Positions 1-11,759 of a DNA stretch of 64,000 bases are shown here, piece by piece (the stretch's first letter is position 1; each line of letters begins with the position of its first letter). The notes under the pieces were generated by a model. The model did not search any database. It was not told where the DNA came from and saw only the letters and a program-made list of their open reading frames with translations. The position numbers and the translations under genes were made by a program. Source of the stretch: Sapria himalayana (Eukaryota; Streptophyta; Magnoliopsida; Malpighiales; Rafflesiaceae); assembly GCA_029783825.1 (NCBI GenBank), contig JAREIK010002428.1:1-64000 (forward strand), read 5' to 3'.

Positions 1-728
1 ATCGGTCTATCCATCTAAATGTCTCTATTTGTCTATTTGATTATCTATCTATATGTATATCTAACAGCCTATCTATTTGTCTATCTCTCTATATATCTAT
101 ATGTCTTTTTTATATTTCTATTTATCTATCTATCTATATATGTATATATATGACTATCTATTTGTCAATCTATAAGTTTATCTATCTATATATTTATTTG
201 TTTATCTATCTATATATACATCTCTCTATATATCTGACTATCTATATTGTCTAGCTATATGTCTATATATCTATCTATCTATTTGTCTATTTATCTATCT
301 ATCTATGTATCTATTTATATATTTTTATATCTATATGTTTATCAATATTTCTATCTATATGTCAATCTTTCTACCTATCTATTTATCTATTTGTATAATA
401 TCTGTCGATCTATCTGTTTAACTATTTATCTATGTATCAGCCTATAAATCTATCTATATATCTTTCTATCTACATGTCAATATATCTATCTATCTATCTA
501 TATATCTATCTCTCTATTTATCTATCTATTTATTTATCTATTATTTATCTATCTATGTGTCTATCTTTCTGTCAATCAATCTTTCTACCTATTTTTCTAT
601 ATATTTTTATATCTATATGCATATATATTTTTATCTATCTATCTATCTGCCTATATATCTATCTATCTACTTGTCTATCCATCTATCTATCTATTTGTCT
701 ATTTATTTTTCTATCTATCTATCTATTC

Positions 729-762
<34 letters not shown>

Positions 763-2396
763 AATATGACGATATATCTCTCTGTCTATCTATCTAACTA
801 TCTATCTGTCTATCTATTAATCTATCTATGTGTTTTTCTATATTTCTATCTATCTATCTATGAGTCTATCTATCTAACTAACTACCTATATATTTGTCTA
901 TGTATCTTTCTATCAATCTATCTATATCCGTGTCTATCTTCTTATTTATCTATCTATCATTCTTTCAATCTATTTTTCTATCTTTTTGTCTATCTATAAG
1001 TGTATCTATTTGTCTATCTATTTGTCAATAAATCTATTATCTATCTATCTATCTATGTATCTATCCATCTATCTAACTATATGTCTATCTTGTTGGAAAT
1101 TTACCAATCGATCTATCTATCTATCATTATATATATATATATCAATTTATGTAACTATTTTTCTATCTATCTGATTATTTATCTATCTATATATCTGTCT
1201 GTCCATCTATTTGTCTATCTATCTATTTATCAATCTGTCTATCTATCTATTTTTCTAAATACCTATATATTTGTCTATCTATTTATCTATTTTTTTTTGT
1301 TTATCTATTAATCTAATTATCTTTTTGTGTGTCTGTTTATCTTTCTATCTATCAATCTATATATTCGTATAACTATCTATTTATCTATTTCTCTATATAT
1401 CTTTCTATCAATGTGACTATCAATCTGTCTAATAAATTGTGTTTCTATTTGTCTATCTATCTATTTATCTTTCTATATATCTATCTGTGTTTAATTATCT
1501 ATCTATCTTATCTATCTGTCTATCTTTCTATATATATATATATATATCTATCTATCGATCTATTTATCTATCTATTTATTTGTTTATCTATCTATCTATC
1601 TAACTATCTATCTAGTGATCTATCTATTAATATGTCTATTTAATTGTCTAACTATTTATCTATTTATCTATCTATCTATCTATCGATTGATATATCAATA
1701 TATTTATCAATCAATCAATAAATCTATCTATCTATATATATGTCTATCTATCAATCTATCATTATATCTATATGGCTATACGGAATGTCTATATGTCATC
1801 TATCTATCTATTTCTCTATCAGACTATTTATCTATATATATGTCAATACATCTTTCTATCTATCTGTCTATCTATTTATCTATTTATCTATCTATCTATA
1901 TATATATATATATATATATTTATTTATTTATTTATTTATCTATCTATTTGTCTATCTTTCTATGTATCAAACTTTCTACATATCTATCTATCTATATATC
2001 TTTTTAACTATTTATCTATCTATCTATCTATTTGTCTACTTATATGTCTATTTATTTGTTTATCTATCTATATATCACTCAAATTTTTCTATCTATCTAT
2101 CTATTTGTCTATCCATCTTTTTATTTATTTATCTATCTGTCTATCTACCTACTATTTTATCTATCTATCTATTTGACTATATATCTGTCTATCTATCTAA
2201 TAATCAATCTATCTATCTATCTTTTTATCTATCTATTTATTTATCTATGTCTATCTATCTATCCGTCTGTCTATCTATCTATTTTCCATCTATCTATATT
2301 TCTATCTATCTATTTATTTGTCTATCTAAATATTATATTGTTGTCTATATATATATATATATTTGTTATCTATCTATCTATCTATCTATTTGTCTA

Positions 2397-2427
<31 letters not shown>

Positions 2428-3222
2428 TTATATCTATCTATCTGTCTATCTGTCTATCTATCAATCTATCTCACTATATATCTATCTATCTATCTGTTTA
2501 TCTTTCTTTGTATTAATCTATCTATCTATTTATCTCTCTATACATTTATAAGTGTATCTGTCTATTAGTCTATCTATATTTCTATATTTCTATATATCTA
2601 TCTATCTATTTATGTATCTTTCTATCTATTTGTCAATCTATCTATTTTCTATTTGTCTATCTTATTGTCTTTCTATCTTTTTATCTATTTATCTATTTAT
2701 ATATCTATCTATCTGTCTATATATCTATGTATCTATCTTTCTAACTATTTATCTCTTGATCTATCTCTTAATATGTCTATCTATATGTCTAACTATCTAT
2801 CTTTTTACCTTTCTATCTATCTATCTGTCTATCTATCTTTTTATTGATATGTCAACCTATCAAACTATCTATCTATAGATCTATCTATCTATGTATATAT
2901 CAATCAATTTATCTATTTATCTATGTATCTAACTATCTTTTTGTTTTTATTTCTATTTAATATCAATCTGTCTACCTAACTATGTATCTATCAATGTATG
3001 CATATATATATATGTATCTATCTATTGAATTGTCTATCTATCTGTCTATCTATCCCTCTATCCAAATGTCTATATTTCTATCAATTTATCTATCTATACA
3101 TCTGTCTATCAATCCTTCTATATGCCTATTTATTTATTTAACTATCTATCCTTCTTTCTATCTATATCTTTTTATCCATTTATCTCTCTAATAATCTAAC
3201 TATTTATATATCCATCTCTTTA

Positions 3223-3267
<45 letters not shown>

Positions 3268-3583
3268 ATATATGTCTTTCTATTTATCTTTCTATCTGCA
3301 TGTTTATTTGTCTCTCTATTTATTTTTCTATCTATCTTTTTTTATATCTTTCTATTTGTCTATCTTATCTTTATAACTATCTGTCTGATTTATGTCTGTC
3401 TATCTATCTTTATAACTATATGTCTATCGATCTGTCTATCTGTATTTATATCTATCTATCAATCTATATGTATATTTGTCTATCTTTCTGTATATCTATT
3501 TATCTATCTATTTATCTATCTATCTATTTATCTATCTATCTATATATCTGAGTGTCTATCTATCTAACTATATATCTTAATAT
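1..3583 (+). repeat. Degenerate TCTA tetranucleotide array, block 1
   Basis: Nearly every position fits a TCTA (TATC) tetranucleotide with frequent single-base variants (TTTA, TCTG, TTTG, TCAA), so the array is old and diverged rather than a clean microsatellite. A TA-dinucleotide run lies at about 3222-3255. The array reads open in several frames as Tyr/Leu/Ile/Ser strings, which follows from the repeat and is not coding evidence. It starts beyond the window edge and ends exactly where CACTA element 1 begins. Confidence 0.97.
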
Positions 3584-4030
3584 CACTATAAAAAATGTAT
3601 ATTTAGCTAGGAAAATTTAGCTAGGGATAAAATCCCTTGCTAATCACAAGAAATTAGCTAGTGAATAACAAGTGAATTTTGATTTTACATCAAATTAAAA
3701 ATTTGCGACGGATTAGTGATGGATTAACGATGGAAATATTCGAATGATTATTTTCCCTTGCTAAAATTATCGTAGATATTTGCACAATCAAAAGTGGGAA
3801 ATTTAGTGATGGATTTAGCGATGAATTTCCCTAGCTAATTAGAACGAGACAAAATTCATTGCTAAATAATTATCTGAATTTAATTTTTTTTTTGATTTTA
3901 TATTTCATTGGAAGTGATAATTCCTTAAATGTTTAATTTCTAAAAATATATGAATTTAGCTAGTGATTTTTCCTTGGATTTTAGGCTAGTTATAATTTCA
4001 GTCGGTAATCTTTAATGATTTAATTTTTTT
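3584..4030. repeat. Element 1 left terminal and subterminal repeats
   Basis: Short motifs around TTAGCTAGGG, CCCTTGCTAA and GCGATGGATTA recur in both orientations over about 450 bp. In En/Spm elements such subterminal motifs bind the element-encoded TNPA-type protein; that role here is inferred from position and repetition. Confidence 0.8.
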
Positions 4031-5339
4031 AAGCATTCTTTTTTTAATATTTTATGTAATTTTTTCTATTAAATGTTTGTAATTGTCTATAGATGAGTGC
4101 TTCTTGAAAGCCATAATCTTTTCATATAATAATAAAAATATGATATTATAATAAAAAAATTACTAAATATATAAATCTGAATAAAAACATATATTAAATT
4201 AGACTAAAATAATTATTTTTGATTATAAATTAATTAAAAAAATTATACAAATTTTTTTTTTAATTTTTAATTATGATATTTATATATTTGTATTTAAAAA
4301 CATTATATAATTTATTATATATTTATAATAAGTTTTATAATATTTTAATTAATAAAACAACATAAATAAAAATTACTACTAATAAAATGCTAAAATAAAC
4401 TATTGTTTGATTAAATAAAAAAATTTATAAAAATATATGATTTAACAAATAAACAAAATAATATTTATATTATTTAAAGTAAAAATAATATTTTTATGAT
4501 TTCAAAAATCTTTTAATAATATAATGACTAAAAGATTTGATAATTTTGAATTATAAAAAAAATTCAATTTTTTCATAAAATTTAAAAGAAAATAAATTGA
4601 TATTTTAATATTAATATATAGATGTTTTAATTACATCAAAAAAATTGTGATGATTTAAAAAATAAATGTTTTAGTGTGGTTATTAAATGAATATTTCAAT
4701 GATTCAAATTTATAATGACTAAAAGATGTTAATTTTATGCCTTTATAATTATTTCTTAATATATTTATAAAAAATAAATTGAATTCATATAAATTTAAAA
4801 CAATATTATATATATGTGTGTGTGTGTGTGTGTATTAAATAATTTATTATTATATAATATATTTTATTTATTTATGAAATAATATCATTTATGCTTAAAT
4901 AAAAATTTATTTCAATTTTTTAATTTAAAATATTTATTTTTTATAAATTTAGTTTTCTTTTATATTTTTGTTTCATTATTTTCTATATATTTACATCCAA
5001 TTTTGTATTTATAGTTTCCTTGAAAAAAAATGCTTAGGCATTAAGCACTTAACATTTTTTTATCTTTTAACGACGAAGAGAGGAGAAGCGAAACAGGACT
5101 ATAGGAGCAACTTACAGAATCAACCTCTTCTTGTTACTAGGTAAAATTATCATTGCTCTTCTCCTTCGGAATACTCTTTACAAATCTTTGTCTCTCTCTA
5201 TTTGATTACCACTTGTGGAGTTAAATTTTTAGGGTTATATTGATTTTCAAATACTAAATGTTTGCATATTATTTTTTGCTTCTGTAACTTAAGAAAAAAC
5301 AAATTTAATGTTTATAAGTTCTATTTTTGTTGTCTGCAA
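4031..5339. other. A+T-rich interior of element 1 with TG tract and leader-like stretch
   Basis: Mostly A+T-rich without coding signal. A TG-dinucleotide tract lies at 4815-4833. From about 5060 to 5240 the base composition becomes more balanced (GACGAAGAGAGGAG, CTTCTCCTTCGG). Its place before the first captured exons suggests a remnant promoter or 5' leader of the element's own transcription unit. Element 2 has a comparable less A+T-rich patch at about 21820-21960. Confidence 0.4.
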
Positions 5340-5840
5340 AAATATTATAAATAGATAACATTATATATAAACTTTTATACTTTTATATAATCATATGGCA
5401 TATATATATATAAGTCTATACTTTAATATATTTAAACATATTACATTATATATAAACATTGATATGTTTATATAAACATATAATGTTATGTATAAATATT
5501 TATATATATGTATTAATATTTATAAATATTTATACAAAATTTACATAAAACTATCCATTTATATAATTTTTTATATAGCAATTATATAACATATAAAATG
5601 TTTATACATTTTTGTAAACTTTTATATAACATATTTATTTTTATATATTTATATATTTTTTATAATGTTTATATAAATGTGATATAGATACCATATAATT
5701 TTTATAAAAGTGTTAGATATATAATTATATTTAAGTAACATTTATAAAAATATTTAAAACACAAATATTATATCAAAACACTTGTATAATTATATAATCA
5801 TATGCCATTATAATAAAAGTATTTATAATTATATTTAGTT
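5340..5840. repeat. A+T-rich dispersed module, copy A
   Basis: About 500 bp built on phrases such as ACATTATATATAAAC, TTATATAATCATATG and ATTTACATAAAACTATCC in a fixed order. The same ordered phrases occur at 20280-20810 (element 2) and 42590-43410 (element 4), so this is a diverged repeat and not just shared base composition. Confidence 0.75.
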
Positions 5841-5857
5841 TTGATCAGGATAAAGCA

Positions 5858-6906
5858 ATGAGCAAGGCCATTTGTAAAAAAGCTCTCTTTTGCAAATAAG
5901 CAAAAAGATTTAGCAGGCATAGTTGGTGCAATTGAGAATGCTCATCTTTATTAGGGTAAGGGGGGAGAGATGATGCGCTCCGCTATCTCCTGATTGATAG
6001 AATGTATTGCATTATGTCATTTATCATTATCCAAAAGGATCACACAAAGTTTGTTTGATATCATCGATGAGATCTTGAGCCATCCCAACCCTCAGATACA
6101 GGTGGTGCTACACATTGCAAGTTAATTTCTTTCCAACATGACCCATTATATCATCAAAGCTCCATTTATCTTCTTCCCCTTTAAACTTCACAGAACACAA
6201 CTATTGGTGCCTTGAAACCCTTTGTTCGAGCATTCCTAGTTCTTGTAGATAATGGTGATGCAGCTGGTGTGACCTCAAAGTACCTACAGTTGCTTTCTGA
6301 TCAAAACACTACTATTAGAAGGGGCTCAGCTTTAGTCCTAGGAGTTCTTCATTATATGTAATTGGCTCATATATCGAGAGAGGTTGTCTTCAAGCTCTGT
6401 GAGATTGAGGTGCAGGGTGATTCTGAGATTAGAGATGTCGAAGCAAGGGTGAATGCTATCAGATGGCTCTTCTCTCTATCTCAAAATTTTTCCATGAAAG
6501 ATTGGCTCCTAGTTCTCGCTTACTCATCTATTATCTGATAAAGGAAAAGGTAATGGCTTGTTTATTTGAAGCTCTGGATGTCTATTCTGTCGATAACATA
6601 GGATATGTTGGTTAATGGGTTCGTGAGGCAGCCATTGAAAAATCGAGGTGTGAGCTTACATTCTCTATGATGTATCATCTTCTCCTTCAAAATCACATCT
6701 AGCAGCTGAAAATGAAGAAGTCACCGAGGTAGTGATGTTCTTTGATGAAAACATGGTTACAATGTGGCGATGGGCATTGCTAAGCAAGATGTGGAAAAAT
6801 TTGATGGATTATGTCTACAATAACTCTACAAAAGATTTTGCATAGTAAGAAGACCTTAGTCAAGTGCATATCTTTTAGGGATAAACTAGAGAAGATTGTT
6901 CCCTGC
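5858..6906 (+). pseudogene. TBCD: Captured fragment of tubulin-folding cofactor D (TBCD)
   Basis: The intact plant TBCD protein helps fold and assemble the alpha/beta-tubulin dimer. Conceptual translation gives runs typical of its middle, HEAT-repeat-like region: QKDLAGIVGAIENAHLY and GKGGEMMRSAIS at 5901-5990, SKYLQLLSDQNTTIRRGSAL at about 6270-6330, RDVEARVNA near 6430, VMACLFEALDVYSVDN at about 6550-6600, then WVREAAIE, GIAKQDVEK and LQKILHSKK. An intron with GT-AG borders survives at 6102-6193 in phase 0, so the copy came from genomic DNA and not from a retrocopied mRNA. In-frame stops at 5952, 5991, 6359 and beyond, plus frameshifts, rule out function. It lies inside CACTA element 1, colinear with that element's direction. 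Both protein ends are missing. I am confident of the family; exact ends are approximate. Confidence 0.85.
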
Positions 6907-8891
6907 AATGTGTTATACTATGTAGTGTGTGTATCACCATCCTCATGATCTCCTGCTTGTTTTTTTCTTTTTTCTCTTTTTTGACAATGAGCATGCTTTA
7001 ATTGCAAGTGCCTGCCACGTGTTATTCTTGTTTCGTGTGGCTACTTGAATTTCCTTATTATAGTAAGGCAATGATGTGTGGATTAGTTATTTCAATTGCT
7101 GGATAGCAAGATTCTCTAAGGAAGGCATCAATATATATGCTGCTGGACTATTATTGTGAAGATAGAATTGAAGCCTTGCCGGAGGAGAGGCCTAGAGGGA
7201 TCATGCTCTGCCTTGATCTCTTGTGGATTCTCCAACAACACCGAGGATGTGACAGATTTATTGTCTGTACTTTTAAGGTATGACATCATATTTTCTAAAT
7301 GAAATTCTAACATGATGGGGGTGTTATGAACATCGCTATCATTTTCTTGTATGATCTAAAATAACTTAGCTTTTTTGAAGTTTCGTATGAACATTGCTGT
7401 TTTGGTTTAGGGTTGCTATGAACGATAGAGAGAAAGAGAGAAAGAGAGGGGGAGGGGGGGGAGAAAGAAGAAGAGAAAAAAATAATTTAAATCATAAAAT
7501 CAATTTTTGAATATACAATCTTAGGCATGTGTGTGTGTGTGTGTGTATTGAAGTGTATACATGTAAGAAAAATAATAATAAAAATGAGTATTCTTTTATA
7601 AGTTTGTGCCTTGTGGTACCCCACAAGTCAAATGCTCCCAAGCAAATAAAAAAAACTAAAGTAAATACTTAATAATCATGATATATATATATGTGTGTGT
7701 GTGTGTACAAGTATACACAATACTATATGTATGGTATGGTTTGGGGCATCCTACAATTTAAGTCTTCAAATAAATAAAAAACAAAAATGCAATAATCATG
7801 ATAAATAATAAAAAAAAAATAAATAATAACACACACAAATGTATATATGCAAGAAAAATAATAAAAAAATGAGCATTCTTTTAAAAATTAGGAGTAATTA
7901 TTGTATAACAAAAGTAATAAAAATAAGGCATAGAGGTACCGCCTAGTACACATTATTCTTGCATAGGTCCGGGATTTGTGAGTTTAATATCTTGATAGTT
8001 TTATCCCTGAAAATCATAAATGTTATATTGTTATGTCTGATAATTCACAAAGGAGTAAAAATAATAAATTTTTTTATTCCTAGACGAGAGTACTTATTAT
8101 CATACCAGTGCATTACCGCATAATATATCTCATACTTCATGATATAAACCTTAGGCTATATATTGTGTATGATGCTTGAAATTGGGGTAAATTTTATCTT
8201 TATTAAGTTAAAATATTAGATGAACATTCATTTTTGTATATTCTTTTTTATTATTTTTATTATTTTTTATTTTTTATTTTTTATTTTTTATTTTTATTTT
8301 TATTATTTTTTTATTATTTTTTTATTTAATTTTTATTTTATTTTTATTTTATTTTTATTTTATTTTTATTTTATTTTTATTTTATTTTTAATTTATTTTT
8401 ATTTTATTTTTATTTTTATTTTATTTTTATTTTATTTTTTTTATTTTTTTTATTTTTTTGTATATTAATGTTTCATATATGATCACAATTCATAATGGAG
8501 ATGTATTTATTAGGAAATATATAATAATCAAATTATAAAGAATTTATTTAAAAATATCAAAGTATTACACACACACACAAAGTAAAATATCAAAAGTTTG
8601 AAAGAAGATTAAGATGGGTTAATTTTCAAAGCCTTTTCTTAACAACTTGGCTAGGAAGACAGTCATTGTAAAACTCAAGTGGAGAATGGAATACAAAGGT
8701 GACATACCTTGTGTTCTTTTCCTGTGCATTGCATTTTTTTCTCATTTTTTTCTTTGGTTTCTTGCAGGTTTCCTTGCTTCGGTGGATTCCTATATGAACC
8801 TATAGGCATACAAAAATTCAATACCACGTAGCTTGTTGTCATTTACACTTCTATTTTTATTTTGTTTGCCACTTTCTAATGCGTTTTGTAC
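6907..8891. other. Non-coding interior of element 1 with simple repeats
   Basis: No gene is recognised. Present are a GA-rich tract at about 7425-7475, TG tracts at about 7527-7546 and 7691-7706, and two similar stretches (about 7550-7680 and 7800-7880) sharing phrases such as CAAGAAAAATAATAA and GAGTATTCTTTTA/GAGCATTCTTTTA, which suggests a local duplication. A 61-codon minus-strand open frame at 7128-7313 has no recognisable feature and is not annotated as a gene. Confidence 0.5.
8233..8461. repeat. TTTTA-type low-complexity tract
   Basis: About 230 bp made almost only of T runs broken by single A bases, mostly with a pentamer or hexamer period (ATTTT, ATTTTT). It gives a Phe/Tyr/Ile open frame that is an artefact of the repeat. 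Confidence 0.9.
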
Positions 8892-9040
8892 GGAAATAAT
8901 ACATTTTAAATAAAAATTCCAAAATATAATGCTAGTTTGAAAAATATTACCAAACTAATGTGTCTCGAAACAACGTGGCAATTTGCATTATTGTGAACAC
9001 TGGTCATTGTCATGCTATTGAATTTTAAAAATCAAAGACC
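8892..9040 (+). repeat. Left long inverted repeat of the nested element
   Basis: Pairs with 10694-10839 in inverted orientation, with scattered substitutions and small indels. The divergence shows the insertion is not recent. Confidence 0.8.
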
Positions 9041-9110
9041 GACATTGTGAATGCCGGCTATTAAATTTTAAAAATTTAAAATGTATGCATTGGGAATAAC
9101 CAAATAGTGT

Positions 9111-10706
9111 GTGGCATTCAATCTAGTGAAAAACAAGGTTGAACAAGCCGTATCCATGGATATTTGTTCCAATAGTACATCCACCGCCCTAACTGCCACA
9201 ACAAATATCACTCTAGTTTTTGGAACTCATACCTAAAAGAAGCCATAAAACCTTTCACCGTAGCCAACTCTCCTCCTCAATTTCTTTCATTCAGTCAATT
9301 TGAACCCATTGGGGAAGGACTTAAGCTTGCCATTAGAAGCACTAACAAAGAAAGAAGATGTGATGAGGGTTTTACAGGTGATGGAGAGGAAGAAAAGAAA
9401 CATTATGATTACTAGAGAGTGTCTGGCAAGCATAGAGAGCGTAGTAAGAGGAGTGAGGGAGAATATGGAAATTGTTAGATTAGTAACATTTCCTTTGTTC
9501 TCTTTAAGGAATCATTCAAAAGTAGATATTGACCATAAATTTATAGAGCTTAAGTGCATCGTAGATGCTTATTCGACTAGAGGAGTTGTTTTATATGTGG
9601 GTAAACTTAATTGGGTCTCTAATATCTGGCCAAATTATGCTTGGCAGGCATGTAACAACAATACAAAGTAAATTATCGCAGAGATGCAAAGTTTGATCTA
9701 TGGAATAGGTAGCGAGGCTCAAAGAGCATGGCTCATGGGAATCGCCACATTCCAAACTTACATCAAGTGTAAAGTAGGCTTTCCCTCTCTAGAGACAATT
9801 TGTGAACTTTATACAGTCACTGTTCCAGTTGGAAGCCTTAATCTTAGCCTCAATCTCAACAGGTAAAATGATTATTTTGTTTTACTCAGAATCCTTTAGT
9901 GCAATATATCTATCACTTATGATACCCATCAATGACTCAAATACACACCCACAAAGACACACTCAAACACATACACCCACACACTTATTCATATGTATCA
10001 TCATGTCAACTATTATATATGTGTGTGCATAAATACTTCATATCTCACTAGTCATGCATTTGACTAAGATTTAAAAAAGAAGAAAAAAGGGTGTATAAGC
10101 AAAACATCTACTTGTGAGAGTGGCTCTGGCTGGGAAAAGATTGAATCTGGATTACTTACAAAAAGTGCAACATGAAACTCCAATTGCTCCATTAACCTCA
10201 GAAAAGAAACTCAAGTTTGAAACCATGAGTTCATTTCTGCAGGTTCTTCTTGCTCGAGTTTAGTGTCATGGCTCTAGTGGTATAAAGAAGAAAAGAGGGG
10301 TGATGATAAGGTGCTTATTTTTATTAAATATGAAATATGATATTGTCTACTCAAATATATCTATATCATTTTCTTCCTATTAAATGATTTGTTTTTTTTT
10401 CTTTAATCATGATTTTCAGTGATCTTGTCAACTTTAAAAAATCAAGGGATGCTTGCCAAAAGTGGCTTCTCCATTTCAATCCAGAGAAAACCATCAAATT
10501 AAATTCATCTTCTTCATCTTCCATTTCTGAATCATCTCTTAATCAAACCACCAACTTAACTTGGCCACTCACTTGGGAATCTGTATGGCCAAGATGCAAT
10601 ATTGAAAGCAAAAATGAATCCAAACTTGATCTCATGTCAAACCCAAATTCAAGCCCAAATTCGGCATCATCAAGCAAGGCAGACATTGATGAAGGTCTTG
10701 ATTTTT
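9111..10706 (+). pseudogene. SMXL4/5-like: Captured fragment of an SMXL4/5-like (ClpB-related) gene
   Basis: Plant SMXL/D53-family proteins are nuclear, ClpB-related regulators; the SMXL3/4/5 branch acts in phloem formation. In one continuous frame (9111-9866) the translation shows VKNKVEQAVSMDICS, then KKEDVMRVLQVMERKKRN, FPLFSLRN, GVVLYVGKLNWVSNIWPNYA, IYGIGSEAQRAWLMGIATFQ and FPSLETICELYTVTVPVGSL. These match, in order, the region of the family around the first ATPase-like domain. A GT donor follows at about 9862. A second coding block at about 10407-10706 gives WLLHFNPEKT and the family signature LMSNPNSSPNSASSS, which usually precedes the second ATPase domain. In-frame stops at 9234, 9246, 9261 and 9669 make it a pseudogene. 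The N-terminal domain and the second ATPase domain are absent. Intron-like DNA separates the blocks, so the copy is genomic. It lies between the long inverted repeats of the nested element. Confidence 0.87.
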
Positions 10707-10839
10707 AAAATTTAATCAGGTGGCAATGCCCGCCATTCACAATGATGACTATTTCCATGTTGTTTCCAGAAGCACTTGTTTGGTAATATTTTTAACAAGC
10801 ATCATATTTTGGATTTTTTATTTAAAACATATTATTTCT
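10694..10839 (-). repeat. Right long inverted repeat of the nested element
   Basis: Inverted counterpart of 8892-9040. Its inner edge overlaps the last codons of the SMXL-derived frame around 10694-10706, so the exact gene/repeat junction is uncertain. Confidence 0.8.
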
Positions 10840-11348
10840 ATAAAAAACTCGTTTCTAATTTTCTTATAATTAACCATGGACTGATGGGTGAAGCTGGGAA
10901 ACACAAAAGAATATGTTGATCGATAGTTCACTAGAAATCTTGGAGAAATCTTGATTCGGTAATTTAAAAATAAGCTCATGATTATCTCATTGTGTGAAAT
11001 TTCTAGCCAATGGCAGTTAGTATTGCATGCGCTAGTCTTTGTGTTTATCAACGGCATTGTGTTGTGTTCTTTATTGGTTTGTAAATTTAATATGTTATGC
11101 TCCATGTGTAGGTGTAACAATGTTCTCTATGTGCATTGAGTATCATAGGACAAAGAATTAGAAGATGCTGACCATGCCTGAGAGACCTATATATGTGTTT
11201 TTAAGCCCTAGATTAATTTTTTCTATTGTCTTTGATGGTATGTGTATCTGCATGAAAGTACATGTGTTTGTGTTTACACACACACACACATGGGCACATA
11301 CATACATGCACAAGTATACATACATGCAACTAATCGTAAGGTTAAAAA
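10840..11348. other. Non-coding spacer in element 1
   Basis: No recognisable gene. A short CA-rich stretch with ACATACATGCA phrases lies at about 11277-11335. Open frames on both strands here (for example 11158-11503) mirror each other and show no family features. Confidence 0.4.
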
Positions 11349-11489
11349 ATGTTGTTGGAAGAGTGGCTAGATACAAAAAGGGCTTTGGCAGATGCAAGGA
11401 AGGAGTTGGAGGAGGAGAGAAAATGCAGACTAGAACTAAAGGAAGCATTGCAGATGGCCATGGAGGGACATGCTCGAGTACTAGAGTAG
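11349..11489 (+). pseudogene. Coiled-coil tail of the second (TNPA-type) CACTA gene, remnant
   Basis: A 46-codon frame ends at a TAG at 11487. It has heptad-like, charged composition (TKRALADARKELEEERK). In elements 2 and 3 the second gene also ends in a charged helical tail just inside the 3' subterminal repeats. The next ~150 bp, with TTAACTATGTAAC and ATTGTATCAGAA, also occur just after the second gene of element 2 (about 30640-30670). I infer that this is the surviving 3' end of that gene in a deletion derivative; the rest has been replaced by captured DNA. Confidence 0.55.
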
Positions 11490-11759
11490 TATACAAATTT
11501 TGAGGAACTGGGGAAGAGAAAGCAACATCAATTTCACAGACAGATTATACTTTGTGCACTGTCATTAGATACATTGATAATAAATAATATGTAATCAAGT
11601 TTTGTTATGTTTCTGTGTTAACTATGTAACTTATTGTATCAGAAAAATATATTAACTAATTTTATTTTTTGTTAATTATAAATAATTATTTGTAGTTTAT
11701 GTTTTTTTAATTTAATATAAAAATTTAAAAATATGTATTTAAATATTATTTAAATAATT

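Larger units (their letters stand above)
8892..10839 (+). mobile_element. Nested Pack-MULE-like element with ~150-bp inverted repeats
   Basis: The left arm (8892-9040) and the reverse complement of the right arm (10694-10839) align over about 145 bp. Shared phrases are GAAATAAT, TTTTAAATAAAAA, AAAATATTACCAAAC, GAAACAAC, ATTGTGAA and AATTTTAAAAATCAA. Long terminal inverted repeats around a host-gene fragment are the hallmark of Pack-MULEs (non-autonomous Mutator-like elements). I could not find a clear 9-11-bp target duplication, and similarity may run some bases further out, so the superfamily is inferred. The element sits wholly within CACTA element 1 and contains the SMXL-like pseudogene. 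Confidence 0.7.

Noticed and set aside
1..3583. Long overlapping open frames made of Tyr, Leu, Ser and Ile in the TCTA/GATA arrays
   Set aside because: A TCTA repeat lacks stop codons in its common forms, so open frames are expected; the proteins are simple repeats without domains and appear on whichever strand reads TCTA.
7128..7313. 61-codon minus-strand open frame
   Set aside because: No family features, no neighbours supporting it, and length is within chance expectation.
8220..8468. 82-codon Phe/Tyr/Ile open frame resembling a membrane peptide
   Set aside because: It is produced by the T-rich pentamer tract and shows no start context or independent support.
11158..11503. Two 112-codon open frames on opposite strands
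   Set aside because: They overlap almost completely, contain a CA/ACAT repeat, and the only supported coding signal is the coiled-coil frame 11349-11489.
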